NCBI GenBank assembly: GCA_023313575.1
Contig: JAJTTP010000003.1
Location: 248,001 to 312,000 of the forward strand
Direction: 5' to 3'
DNA length: 64,000 bases
From: Eutypella sp. D-1
Taxonomy: Eukaryota > Ascomycota > Sordariomycetes > Xylariales > Diatrypaceae
Part shown: positions 22,511 to 35,451 of the stretch, piece by piece
Layout: each line of letters opens with the position of its first letter
Numbering within the stretch: position 1 is the stretch's first letter
Program-made: the position numbers and the translations under genes
The notes under the pieces: generated by a model
The model's input: only the letters and a program-made list of their open reading frames with translations
The model's database searches: none
Told to the model about the DNA's origin: nothing

Positions 22511-25254
22511 GGCAATAGCGGTTTACCAAGTCCATTCTATAGCACAGACGCAGAGCTAGCCACGGTGGGTGGGAGGGCAGTCGCATGTATAGCTCAAGAA
22601 AGTTCTCAGAGCTCCCGGGTTTGACTAGCCAGGTCGAATCAATATTCAAAAAGCCGCGTTTTACCCGTGATACGTATGCCGCATGTATGGCTTTGGGCCT
22701 GTCACACACTATCTAGGTCGTCAGCAGCAGCTTTCGAAAGGAAAGAAACTCCGTCATAGGAGAATCTAATGCGCCGTCCGCGCCACATGTTCGATTATTC
22801 CCGGTGACCGAGAGAGGCATCCCTTATGTCTCAGCTACCTAGGTAAGCAGCCTGCAGCCCTCGCAAGACCACTGAAATCGTCCTTGCACTCAGGCGCTAT
22901 TGGAGATAGGCGTGCTCAGCTTGGAGAGCTTCGAAACCCGCTAGCCTGCTCACATCGAAGGTGGCGTTTTCTTGTGCTGCGTGATCTTACAGATGCTGGG
23001 TGCCTTTTTCTCTCCAGATACACACACTCTTCGTCGGATTGAATTAAATTCTACACTTGTTATGTTTACATAAAAATAATGGGAAGAGTTGGGGAAGCGA
23101 TGCGTATTACCAGCACCTGGAAACCCCCCCTTTCCTATATAGCAAGTCTCTCGTTTGCCTGTCAACCAGCTGAACGAAACTAGATTGCTTTCGTACCAGC
23201 GAGGGAGTTGAATCCATAGACATGATGGGATCGTGTTTACATCGTATGGTACGTCCTACTTAGTAATAGTAAATCAAGGTCATACAGCTTCTCACAGGTA
23301 GTACATAGAGAAGAGCAGTGGTAGGTAACACAACGTTAGAATATACACGTCAATACCAAGTACTTAAGTACTGTACACGATCGAACGGGTGAGCAAATTC
23401 TCTAAAAACGACTCTTGGTGCTGTCCACCAGAACAAGAGCAGAGGGGATCTATCTAGCCCTTGAGTATACGTGCAACAGATCCAGTCAAACCACAGCCCT
23501 CGTCGGCTCAACCTATATCGCATACCTAAACCCCACGAAGTGCTACCGGAAAATACGGGGAAGGGGAGGCAGGGGGGTTGCATCCCGTGAGATCGAGCGT
23601 GGTAAGATACATGTAAGCTGATTCAGTTCTTTCGTCGCTGTCCCACTACGAGCACTCAAAACCAGGAAATGGAGAAAAGATTATTCACCCTCGAGAATTT
23701 ATTCAAGATCTCGTGATCGGGGAAGGATCGAGCCTGCCCTTGCGCGTTACGGGCATACACGAATACTCACCCATCCATCGCCCACATGCCATCATTATTC
23801 ATCCCCGATAAACCACTACGTCGAGCCCTACGAAAAGACCGTCCCTTCTCAGGGTTCTCTTACGTTTTTAAAGTCATCAGCTTGACCATCGATGATGAAT
23901 ACAGGATGGAAGCCGTGTACGGTTTGAGTACGCCCCCTCGCGGGGCCCATTCACTCGTTCACTACGGAAATTGCACGCATCTAGTCGATGAAATGTTGGG
24001 TGGGATATTCAATGCTCGCCTCGCTTTGGAGTTCAGAAAGGTCGGCGGCTTTCTTCTTCTTTATCATTGCTCGGCCCGACTCGTCATGACGCTAAGTAAC
24101 AGCGTCCAGACGATGTCCGAGTATATTTGAGAAGCTACATCGAACCTGTCCCATATTTGTCTTTTTTTCCTATTTTTTCTTCTGCTTCTTTTCCTCCATT
24201 GAGAGGCAATCCTGGGTAGTGAGGGAGCCAGACCATCAAGTGTATGGGTTGACCCTCGCTCTCCAAAGTCTCCAATGTCGGCAGACAGGGAGGGCAACGA
24301 TCCCAAGGTAGACCCATGGGCATGCTTTCCTGATCCATTCATAGGCCTGCCATCGGTTCCACCAATTCCACCACCAAATAAGAGGCAATAGCCCAGCCCG
24401 CCTACCAGCATAGTCGTAGAGACCCATGTAGGTTCGGCTATCAAACCTCAACTATAGATGTACCGGTAGCGCCATGCCCCTGCTGGGACACGAGGACCGC
24501 TCTGCTTAATGCCCCTCGGATGGGATGTCAGTTCACGTCCGTATTCGTGAGATAAATGGCGACATTGAGAGTTGGTGAAGTTAAGCATGTCTCCCCCCTG
24601 CAGCAGTCTTCCGCTAGATCCAGGCATGGTGACATCACCTAAACCCAAAAATGTATCCCTTCCCAGATGACGTTGAAGTAGGGGAAAGGATCTGCCAGAA
24701 AGCAGGTAGTAATATAATGGAAAAGAGTAGAGATACGTGATATATACGTCGTATGGGGTATAAAAAGTCTATATAACATATTTTGAGGCATGATATGTGA
24801 GAGGCCTGTGCTCAAACTCCAGAATGGAGTCAACAGGCTCAGGGATTGGATACTCGCAAGCCTCCTTTGCGCTGAGAATTAGCGCCCGATATTCCGTATC
24901 GGGCATTTCTCATTGTGTCGTCAAGTCGTGGGATAATATTAAAAAGGTTTCAGAGCCACACTTCCCTCCAAAGAGGCCAAGTTCTACCTCCAGGGTACTG
25001 AAAGCGTGCTCGCGTAAGATGAATATCGGAAAGAGGATGGTGCGTAGTTCCGAATATCCCTTAGAATTATAAATATAGACAAAACCTCCCTATATTCACC
25101 GGGACGCCGTGTTGGGATGATTATGCCGTATGATGCTGATCAAAAAAAGGGGACGCCGCCTCGATCGGGGTATGCCGATGCGACTAGACTAGCTAGCCAA
25201 CCAGCCGAATCAAATATTGCCGCAAACCATAGAAACGCCGTCGATGCAAGATGA
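22511..25254. other. 2.7-kb intergenic stretch, likely right border of the gene cluster
   Basis: No ORF here has a recognisable product or convincing splice structure. The palindrome CCTAGGTA occurs at 22838-22845, and a short hairpin at 24884-24904 (stem GCCCGATA, loop TTCCG). The stretch includes the promoter of the third SDR and the 3' side of the Stb3-like gene. I take it as the boundary between the metabolite cluster and conserved genes. Confidence 0.5.
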
Positions 25255-26370
25255 TTATACAGAACCAAGTTGAAGAAGAGCTTGGATAGCCTCGCGCTCC
25301 TGGGCATCAGAGGATGCAGCCAGGGCATCGAGGTCGATGTTGTCGAGCCGCGGCTCGCGAAGCATACCGGTTCCACCAGAGAAAGACCGGAAACCTCCAG
25401 TAGATTGTACGTGAGAAGGAAAGTGGTTGAGGCCATGCTGAGCGTTAGCTGGGCTCGCGTAAGATGCCGCTCGCAAGGCAGCGGCCCCCACCGCGGCCCA
25501 GTCTTCGTCGTCAGTGGCATCCTCCGGATTGTCGTCCATCATGTCGTCGTCAGTCACCTCTGAGCAAGACGCCGAAGCAGGCCCATCAAGCGAGTCGAGA
25601 GACATCTTATCAGCCTCGTTCTCCATCATGGTCATGCCACGGTCATCGTGCGAAAAGGCTGCTGAGTTGCCCATGCTGGTGGCGCATACGTTCAGCCGTG
25701 ACCTATCGTTACCCCGTCCGATGCCGTTGGAGATGGGTATACTGGTAGGATAAGATCCACCCTCGACTGGCGATAAACGCGAAGACGGGTTCCGTGAAGG
25801 ATCACCTCGTCGTTTGGCATCCCACCGTCCCCAGCCGACCTTCTCGAATTCGACATCGGCATTGAGACCTCCGCCTTCTGAAACGTTCCCGTGTCCACGT
25901 CCCTCTAAAGCTGCCACAACTAACCTCCGAGCCTTGGGTGGTGGTATACCGGCGAAACCAGGGACTGAGGTTGTGAGATAGCCCATTATGTGACGGATAG
26001 CCAGGGGGCCGTGGTTGAGAAGAATCTCGGGTAGGTGGAATTTGGCCAGTAAAGCAGGGGTGATTGCACCGGTCGAATCGAAAGGGGAAGATCCAAGGGG
26101 CTCGGAATCGGTGTTATCTCCCAAGTCGAGATCGGAATCGATCGGATCGAGCTTAGAAGCTTTCTGGAGTTGAGCCTTGAGCCCATGGGGAGGCAGGGCA
26201 GGGGAAATAGAATTAGGGGGAGTCGGGAGAGGTTCAGGTTGAGGTCGTGTCACAGGGACGCTCCTAGCAGCCGCTGCAGCAGTTAAGTTGTCTCGGCGCA
26301 TGGAGGTCAAGGAGGTTAAGGAGGTCAAGGGGGAATCGCGAGCAGCAGAAGCGGTAGCCATGGTTGCCAT
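25255..26370 (-). CDS. Stb3-like Sin3-binding protein
   Basis: A single uninterrupted exon encodes 371 residues. After a low-complexity, proline-rich N-terminus comes a conserved block at about residues 98-160: ITPALLAKFHLPEILLNHG, then LAIRHIMGYLT, VPGFAGIPPPKARRLVVAAL and, further on, VEFEKVGWGRWDA. I recognise this as the Stb3 family (putative Sin3-binding). In yeast, Stb3 binds ribosomal-RNA-processing-element promoters and recruits the Sin3 deacetylase downstream of nutrient signalling. The rest is acidic and disordered (DDDMMDDNPEDATDDEDW) and ends in a short predicted helix. The protein is expected in the nucleus. The family call is from memory of the conserved block; target genes are unknown. 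Confidence 0.8.
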   Translation of the reverse strand: MATMATASAARDSPLTSLTSLTSMRRDNLTAAAAARSVPVTRPQPEPLPTPPNSISPALPPHGLKAQLQKASKLDPIDSDLDLGDNTDSEPLGSSPFDSTGAITPALLAKFHLPEILLNHGPLAIRHIMGYLTTSVPGFAGIPPPKARRLVVAALEGRGHGNVSEGGGLNADVEFEKVGWGRWDAKRRGDPSRNPSSRLSPVEGGSYPTSIPISNGIGRGNDRSRLNVCATSMGNSAAFSHDDRGMTMMENEADKMSLDSLDGPASASCSEVTDDDMMDDNPEDATDDEDWAAVGAAALRAASYASPANAQHGLNHFPSHVQSTGGFRSFSGGTGMLREPRLDNIDLDALAASSDAQEREAIQALLQLGSV

Positions 26371-29300
26371 TTTTGGTGTTGGAGTATTGCTTCGAGATCT
26401 CTCTATGAGACCGAGAAAGAGAAAATTAGTAAGTGATAAAATAATGTGGTTGATGGTGAAATGAAAAATATGAAGATATTGAGGGTACTAAGATACCAAC
26501 ATATCAATATATTGATATATGTAACGCGTCTTTTTATGAGAATTGACGGGTCACTGATGAGCGGTGATGAGAAGGCTTGGGAAGGCCTGAGAAGGCCTGA
26601 AGTTGAGTCACTCACAGGGGGTTATTGATCCGAAGTGGGCTCTCTCGGCTTTCTCTCTTAATGATTGACACACAAATTGATGACAATTCAATTTGATAAG
26701 ACAGACCAACTCTTGTTTCCTCTGATTGACGAAGAAATATCAAAAAGTAGGAAGACAAAAATAAATGAATTAAATCCAATAGGCAGTTTGGCAACACTGA
26801 CGCGACTCTCTCGACTGTGACAAGATTCCTCTTGTCTTGCAAAATTTGCGATGTTATTGTGATCTCTTCTTTGTTGTTGTTGTTGATGGGATGATATTGA
26901 GAGGAAGGGAGAAACCCAAGCCGGAAAGTGAATGACGAGACGGGTGACCTAAGCCAACTACTAATGTAATCGGTAAACTCACTGACAGGAAGGCGATCCG
27001 TGGTACTCTGTCCAGGTGGTAGCGGGTTATGGTACCTACATACCTAAGCCTAAGTAGTCCTTTGGAGCCCTAAAATCCTTGGAGGGAAAGGACCGACAAG
27101 GGGGTGTATCGGCGGTGTCGGTTCTTTCTGGTACTTCTTCATACCCGATTGCTGGGCAATTCCAAGTACTAAATAAGGTTCCAATGTTGGCCTGTTGCGA
27201 TTGAACCTTAGATTGTTATACCTACGCCTTGGGAGTATATTTAAACTCGTTGATTAAGTTACCCTGCCCAGTCTTTCAAAGTATTCTGGGTCAGCCACAC
27301 CTTAACACGTAAGTTATTGTAATTTCCAATACCAGCCGGGCACATGACTTCTCATTCATTATCCAAGACATGCCATGGTTGATGGATTCTTTCCCTCTAT
27401 TTCCAGTCAATTATGCGCAGTATAATAAGCCTGATGAACTCCCGACAGAAATAAGTACAGAACCTTGTAACCTTGTTGCCTGGGAAGATGAAGGGGAAAC
27501 AATAATCAAACTCTACCCTCAAAGTACTCTGTAAGCATTTCAGGGGGGTCGTTATATGTAAGCTTGTCTTATCATTTGACAGACAAAGAACAGAAAGAAT
27601 CAAGCGGTTGATGACAGGTAACTTTCGATTGTTGTTTCCCGCTGTGTCAAACATGCCGATGACCGGTAAAGAAGGCGAGTTGTCTACTAAGCATCAGCAA
27701 TCTGAGAATGAGACATGCCAGCTTACCTACCACATACTTCCAAGGTTCTCAGCGATATTGTCCATGTACCGGTGGATAGATATGATACCGATGTGTAGAC
27801 CCAATTTACTTTTTGTCATGATGACATTGCTTTATCCGGCTATTTTGGCGAGCTGACTTGCTTCGGCTGGCCTGTTTCCATGGAATCTTCCATACATTCC
27901 CATGCTGTCGCTGTACGGTTACTGTTGCCGTGATACTACACCGGACTGACCGGTATCGCTGATATGTAATGAGTCGAACATTGCTACTCTACCTTAAGGT
28001 TATCAAAGTTTCTACAACCACAAAGTATATTCAAATAGCTCTGCAATCAGACGACATGCGATATCGGATTGTATCTCAAAAGGACAAAGTAGAGGTGACA
28101 AGATAATACAAAATACAATTCAGTATTCAAGAATCCTAAATATTCATAAAACAGCATGAGTCCATTATTGCGCGCCGCCACAATAAGCCGCATATTTCTA
28201 ACATCCTCCTGGGTTGTACAGGTTATTGATACAACACACAGGCTGGCTGGTAACTAAAAACAACATACTCCGTAGTTAGTGCCGGGTAAGCCGTACGTGT
28301 ATTAGTAACACCCTACGTAACAGCCGCATAACCATATACCGACACGCACATAATTATTTAGGGAAAGAAATTCAATAACTACATGTAAATAGAAGAGGAT
28401 AAAAGTGAGATAGATATGAAGTATAACCATGTTCTCCGATAGTGATAGTTCCTCCCCAGCTTACCGACGAGGGCAAGTACTCCTCCCGGTATGTTTCATA
28501 AAGTTGAGGCGTCTGGTCATGAAGTGCCAGAGGTGTGAACGTAGACGTATCAGTGTCGGTATCAGTATGGCGGTATACATACCCGTGGACCTATCCAGGT
28601 AATCTGGTAATGTACCTTACCCATCCAACAATTCGTAGTCACTAACCTGCAGGTCCCATATCCCATACATTATCCACACTCCCTCGTGTTAGTTACGTGT
28701 TGTTGCACTGGAGGTGTTGCGTTGGTGTCACCCACAAATACACGCCCTCTTCCTAAACTAGATCCGGAGAAGGAAGCGCGACAGCGAAACGATTGCGCAC
28801 GCTGGCTGGCTCTCCCGGTGGCTTCCCCTAGTGGCTTGACAATGCGAGGTCCACGACGGATGCTGTCTCTGGTGATGAAGACCTCGGGATGATCACACCT
28901 CTATCCCTATGTACCCGTACCCAAGTAGTAAAAGAACCTGTAGAACGCATCGAAGTCGGGTTATTTCGTATATATGCCCTCTATCCGATGAATGGGACCA
29001 ATTGGACTTAGTAAACCCTGGGGAAACCCCCCCAGCCTGCTAGTCTTGGGGCTAACTAACAAGTTACAACAATTGTGTGTGACTTTCTATAATAAGCCCT
29101 ACCGGAATACATATTTAGTACACACCTGCTGATACTAATAAATGACGACGGTGATGACGATGACGCCAATAGTACAAGATAGACATATACCGCCATCTAG
29201 CAGCCGGTCTATAAAATTGCGCTACACCAACTTTATCCTTATGTGTATTATATATCTACACGCACAAAACCGGGAAAAAAGAAAAACAAGAAAAATTAGA

Positions 29301-32254
29301 ATTCGAGGCCAAAATTACTGGTGGTGAAACTGACCCTCCCCTACCGACCGATATCCGGTCTCATCGACCAGAGGACTGACTGGCTGGTCGAAAGAGGGAA
29401 CACCGAGCCTGGAGGTCAATCATTCCATCCATCCGTCCGACCGTCTGTCGGTGATACAGTATCTCGCTCAACGACGATACTACTCTCCTGGTTCAAGTCT
29501 GGCGCATGAGAGAAAGTAGCCTGGTCTATCTGTCCCCCGAGGTGGCCCGTTATCTGGTCTGGTTCTGGTGGTTCATGGATCCCCAATATCGCTTATCTTA
29601 GACTCCTCGTGCCACCCCCCAAAGCCCCCCTGCTAAGGTTTCCTAGCCCTCCCATCCCATCCTATCCCACCCCACCATCCGTCCAGTAGATCGATCCATC
29701 ACCATCCCATCCAAAGAGTCACATTGCCCACCCAGACGGCCTAAACTGCGCAGCAGGTAGATCTCCCACCACCACAAGGTACAACATCTACATACTTCCT
29801 ATCGTGCTACACATTTCGACTGTCGTCCCACTGACCCGGTGGTGTCCTTTCATTCGTCTTCGCGTATGCCCTCTGTATGTATCTACAATAATGAGGGACG
29901 TCGTCATTCCTGATTCTATACGGTGCCGCGCGCGCGAATAAAGAGGGCCCAGAATCCAACCGGAGGGAACTTCGCTTGGCTTGGCTTGGTGGTATATCGT
30001 ATTTCGAACACGGCCGCCTAGAGCAGGTACTACTATACTGACTACCCCGCGTTGGCGATTCCGCCATCTCGAACTATAGATATGTACAAAGTATAGTATA
30101 GTAGGACGGGTCTCGGCACCAACCCAGGTAGGCAAGTCATTGGCTCTAAAGCCTGCCCTCCCTTGCGTATGTACTTAGATAGCTTTGGGTAGATAGCGGC
30201 AGAGTTCGAAGATCCCGAGATCACCCTAGGTAGGTCATGAAGTAGGCTAAGTTAGGTCCGCTACGGCCGCAGATGGATCGCCTTTTCTTTTTAAAGTTTT
30301 CGACATCCGAACGTTGACGAAAAAGCCCGGGCTGAGCTGGGGCAAAGCACTGAACCTATCCGGCCGCCGGCCCCCCCCCCCCATACATCCCGCACGGGGA
30401 CCAACTCACGCTCTGATTGGGCGGGAGACTTCCCCCTATCACGAGCTATCTATCGGCCACCTGACTGACTTCTTCTTTGCTTTCTGGCTCTGGTTTCTGG
30501 TCCGCCTAAGTTACCTACCATCCAGTTAGCCAAGTTCGAGACGGCGCTATGTAGCCTAGGTAGGTAGGTAAGTACACAGAAGTTAATCAAGCCGTTGCCG
30601 TCGTCGGCGTCACCAACGCGTCCAAATCCATCCATCCATCCAATCCGCCCACCTTCCGTCGCAAAGTCACACCCCCCCCCTCTCTTCCCGCCGCCACCGG
30701 TAGCGCAGCCCCAAGATCTGCAGTGCGCGCGCGAACGGGCGCGTGCCCGAACCCAGTACTTAACTACAACTACACACTCTCTCGCGCGCCCCTTCGTCCC
30801 CGCGCTGCCCCTCGCCCAGTCCTTCCGCGGGGGGGAGAAGACCGCCAATCGCGGGGCGCACGGGCACAATGTGCCCATTGACTATCGGCCCCCCCCCCTA
30901 TGTCTCCAGAGGGGTTCAGCCCAATCTGCATGATCTGCTATAGAAGTATGTAGTCTACTCGTGTACCATCCAGGTAGGTAGGTAGGTAGGTAGCTACCAT
31001 TGCTGCGGCGTAGTAGTATATACAGAAACCCCCCTTCCAGCGCTCGCCATCACAGGGTTTTGTGGCTCTAGCGAGGGGCGGCCGTTTCGCATCGACTATT
31101 ATATATGCTAAGTCCTTACCTTGGGCAATGTGGGCGCACAAGGGACGGGTTGGACCAGTATACATAGATACATTGGTTGATTGGCTCGCTCATTCGTTGG
31201 TGGGTAAGGGGTAGATGTAGTATAGTACACAAATGGCGATGAGGTATGGTGGGACGGGGGAGGGGGGCAGCGCGTCGCAAGTAGGCACAAAGCAACCTAC
31301 TACGTCTTTTTGTAGATTGTTTATTTTTCTCTGTTTCTATTCAACCTGGTCTATAATCGAGTAGTGGTACCTGATCAGCTAGAAAGGAAGGGGGCGTGGG
31401 GGAAGCGCAGGTGTTAATCGAATTCGACCACTAGAGTAGTCATCGCAGCCATCCGTGATATTCAAACCGTCCCCCCCCCTCCCTTTAAATGTTCACGGAA
31501 TATTTTCAAGAGGCACCGTCGTGCGTGACGAAACCCTAAACTATATGACTAGGCAGCGCAAGCGGAAAGTGCCCTGGTGATTTCGGCACACATACATAAA
31601 AATGAGGATAGAAAATTGCTTAACCAGTGGTACCTAATTCCCCAAGTATCACCATCACACAAGAGGTGGGATTATTCGATAGCTAACTAGCTGCCGCTGA
31701 TGCCGGTAGCCATCATTCTCTCTTTTCTAAGGACGACGGGCGGTGGCTCCATTGTGGCCCCTATAGATATGTATATGCCTAGTAGCATAGTCGACCAAGC
31801 TCTACCTAGGATAAAGAGCTCAGGGCTTGCCCAGTCCATTGCAAGTCCCAGCACCGGTGATGCGGTACGCCAGCGCTGTTGGGCTGGAGGAGTAACTAGA
31901 CAGGCTACATACATCCTGCCCGCTACAGCACGGCGCCTATTCTCGCAATTGAACCCATTACGGCGCAGCAGAAAATCCCTCGGATGAACTCGTTCGTCAG
32001 CCCCGGAGTGGAGCTTGTCTGATCCTTAGCGAACCGTCTGTTGCTTCAACCAAGAGCTTCGGGGCCACGATCCGCGGGCTGACTGCGGATTTGAGAATAG
32101 CCTGCATCTGTCAAAAATTGACTACGCATGCATGTGGGAAACGGTTCTTGTTTATTGGTTTGGATCGTTATGGCGAGGAACGAAGAGCACTGTAGCTCTC
32201 GCCCTCGTGTTAACAGGTCCGTGGCTATTGGTGATGATGCGGTCCCCTCTCCTA
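26371..32254. other. 5.9-kb region without a supported gene
   Basis: Upstream of the Stb3-like gene and downstream of topoisomerase III. Open frames here are short, lack domains and do not splice into anything I recognise. From about 29.5 kb rightward the sequence is rich in C-tracts, CATCC-like repeats and GGTA/CCTA tetranucleotide runs. CCTAGGTA occurs at 30225-30232 and 30555-30562. A long 5' UTR, a non-coding RNA or a lineage-specific gene cannot be excluded. Confidence 0.5.
30972..30993. repeat. AGGT tetranucleotide microsatellite
   Basis: Five and a half tandem copies of AGGT in intergenic DNA. The same tetranucleotide appears in shorter runs elsewhere in the right-hand intergenic regions. 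Confidence 0.9.
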
Positions 32255-34530
32255 CTAGGAATTATTGAATAGGTACTCTCTGCATGCCTGGTGATCCTGT
32301 TAGAAATAATGCAACGCAGAAGCTGAATCGATAAACCGTAGTTTAGTCCGCCGGGTGTGACTTACCGACTTGAGGACGTCCAGCTTTTCCTGGGACTGCA
32401 TGTAGACGTGACGATACTGCCGGATGCTCTCCTGGAGAACCACCTCCTTGGTCGTGCGGCCATCGCAGATGGCCCTCATCTTAAGCTCCATCTCCTTCCG
32501 CAGGAACGGTTTGCCCAGGCTCGTCTCGAAGTTCATCCTGTCGAAGCCCTCGATGAGGGCCACGCCCAGCTTGGTCGGGATGAATTCCATTACACTTCCT
32601 CTCCCGCCGCTCGAGGCGGCGCCGCCTCGGCCACCCCCTCTTCCTCGTCCGCCGCGTGCTGCCGGGGCCTCTTGAGCGTCTTCTTCGTCGCCCTCTGCGC
32701 GTCCAGACCTGGGGACAGTACGGACGTAATCTCTTTCTTGAATCTTCTGTATATGTTCAGCCATCGTAGCGTCGGTCCCGATACCGTTGGCATCCATGAG
32801 AGCAATTAGATCAGCTTCCGTGAGATAGTTGGGTGCTGCGGTTTTACCCTCAGTCATAAGGGCTTCAGTGGGCTCGAAGACCTCTCCCACCGTGAACTTG
32901 GGCAACTGTACACTGCCAGTCCATTTCTCGTAGACGTAGACCTCCAGATAGTTTCTCTCCAGCACGACAACGCCGTGCGCGTGGAAGTTCTCTTCCCCAT
33001 ACAGAATGTCTACATCTGTCGCAACACCCTTAGCATCCTCAGCACAACAAGCTAGGAAGCGCCTGACTACGAATTCGTAGACCTTCTTCTCGTTTTCGTT
33101 TAGAACCGTGGGTGCCGCATATGTGACAGGGTGAATGGGCGGATGGGCCTTGTCGTCGTTTCGTCCTTGGCGTGGCTGATTGAAGCCGCCATCCGCAAGG
33201 GCCTGTGCGAACTGACCCCAGCGGTCATCCGGTGTCTGCTTTTGCACAAGATTCCGAAGATTCATGCCAGAATCGAAGCGATCTGTTTCGGTTCTGGGAT
33301 AACTGATGAACCCCTTGTTGTATAATGACTCAGCGGCCTCCATCGCTTGTTGACCCGACATGCGCAAGAATCTCGTGGCCATCTTCTGCAGCTCAACGGT
33401 GGTCAAAGGTAATGGCTTCAGTTTTTTCGTAGGTTTTTCCTGCACCTTGGTGACCTTCGCATTTTTAGCGGCTAAGCATCTTTCATACATAATTATCACT
33501 GATGCCCTGTCGAAGAGACGATGTCTTGACCAGCTGAAGTTGACATCAATGCCATCTCGTTTATGCATAACTTTGATCAGCCAAAACGGCTCTGGCTTGA
33601 AATTCTGCACGCGGAAGTATCGATCGACCACGAACCCCAGGGTTGGGAATTGGCAGGATCCTATAGACTTAGTTAAGGCCTTTTGACAACCGGTATGGGC
33701 AGGTAGCTTGATAGCTTACCATAACTGATCACCAGGTTTCTCAGAGGATCGCCCAGCTCTCGTAATTTAAGGGTAAGGAAGCGAGTGAATGCATACCCGA
33801 TCCGCAGGTCAAGCTCAATGCGAGAAGCGACAGCCTGAACTTGCTTGTCGTCGAGGAGGGCTAAATTTCGGGATGCGTTTAATATATGTCTACGTAGGAC
33901 CGTCAACCTAGAGTCCGAAATGTAGCAAGACATGTGCGCTTACGCTCTCTCAATATTGCTAAATCTTGCCCTCTTGATGTCAAGGCGATTATTGCCCTTT
34001 CTAGCGGCTTCCTGTATCTCAAACCCGATGTGCTCACCCTCTCTGTCGCAATCGGTCCAGATGCACAAGGCCTTGGAGTATCTGGCCTGCTTCTCGATAT
34101 TTTCGGCAATCTTCTTCTTATCCTACAGAGTGACATGTGGATCAGAAGATGGCCAAGAAACCCCGAGACGACGAAGTCCCTACCTCGGAGATCACGGTCT
34201 TCACGGGCGCGTCGAATAATCGCTCAGGCGGCGGAAATTTCCAGTCCTTGAAACCGGGAGGGAATTCGGTGGCGGTGATATGGCCGAGAACCGAAGTCAT
34301 GGTGACATTGCATCTACCCCAAGGCTGGCCAAAATCATAGTCAAAGACATAATTCTTGATGTACTTCTCGGGGGTGTTATTCTGGGCGGGTATCAGTGAA
34401 CGCTCTCCACAGGATGGTCTACAAGAGCCTAGTGATAGATAATACGGACAGTTTGAAACTGACCGCCGGAGAGATGGCCGGCGACCGCCTTTGCGATCGA
34501 GGGTTTCTCTGCGACGCAGAGAACCTTCAT
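32255..34530 (-). CDS. TOP3: DNA topoisomerase III (type IA)
   Basis: Six exons, 34530-34450, 34381-34184, 34122-33944, 33889-33720, 33660-32366 and a short last exon 32296-32255, give about 654 residues, close to yeast Top3. The start MKVLCVAEKPSIAKAV is the typical Toprim N-terminus. The metal site DCDREGEHIG has Asp117 and Asp119, and the nucleophile is Tyr330 in FISYPRTETD. The enzyme passes single DNA strands and, with a RecQ helicase and Rmi1, dissolves recombination intermediates in the nucleus. An Arg-Gly-rich insertion (about residues 537-566) interrupts the sequence just before EFIPTKLG. The first donor (GTCCGT) is unusual but keeps the conserved GGQFQT-N junction. The last exon is the least certain part. 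Confidence 0.97.
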
Positions 34531-35451
34531 GACTGATGATGACGACTGGAGCCGGACGCTCAGGTGGACAATGAGAGACTTCACTTGACGCGCCCTTCGC
34601 CCGGGAATCGAGGAACAAATGAATGTTTTATTCATGTCAGGGAAGACACGAAACTCTACGTTGCTGCAAAATGGTATCCATATGTCGTTCGTCTTGTTCC
34701 ATTCCCATTACAGGGGGTCAGACTTCAGTATTGGTGAGAAAGTTGAAATGGTAATGGCAGCACCTGGACATGCTTAGCTCGGGTATTGTTCTATTTGCAG
34801 GTAGGCACCTAAGGCACCTGTTTCCACTGAGGATAGAGTACTCCTAGCTGTCTCGATCGCACCTTAACATTGAGATTGCATCCATGAATGCACGGATAAG
34901 ATATTCGAAAACAGTATATAAAAATAAAAGGTTATCGCTGCCAAGGTGAGAAACGGCCTATCAATCACCTATCGGGGCTACCTATCTAGATGTGTACCTA
35001 ACCGTCGGGAGCTGTTTCATATACTTAGGTAGTAAAGTATACAGCTGTCAGATAACTAGCAGCAATTTGACAATTGACATTTGGCACTGGCGACTTAGCA
35101 GCTTAGCAACCGTTTAGGGTAATAACTACAAGCTAGCCGTTCCCGTTAAGAGTACTTAGTTCATGGTCCGTGCATCCGGATGTACAGGCTAGAGCTCTGA
35201 AGCTCTGAAGCACTGCCTGACTGCCTACCCCTAAGGCCCTTTCAATACTGACCAGAAATTCGTATAATCGAAAAGTCAATGACGTCTAAGCGGCTTTGTT
35301 AGCTTAGAACGTCACAATTCCCAACTCAATTCGAGTTGTTCAAAAGGAATTCAACACTGACAAGAGAGGATTCAATCCCTTACTCAAATTTAAAAATCAA
35401 TTTTAAAAGCCAGTAACATTCTGACCGACAGAGACCTCGGGAACTTCAAAA
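34531..35451. promoter_or_regulatory. Divergent promoter region, TOP3 and the DUF1295 gene
   Basis: About 920 bases between two diverging starts. The part nearest the right-hand gene is AT-rich. No supported ORF; no confident binding site. Confidence 0.45.

Noticed and set aside
23786..24130. 114-residue plus-strand frame in the border region
   Set aside because: No domain, no supporting splice structure and composition like the surrounding spacer.
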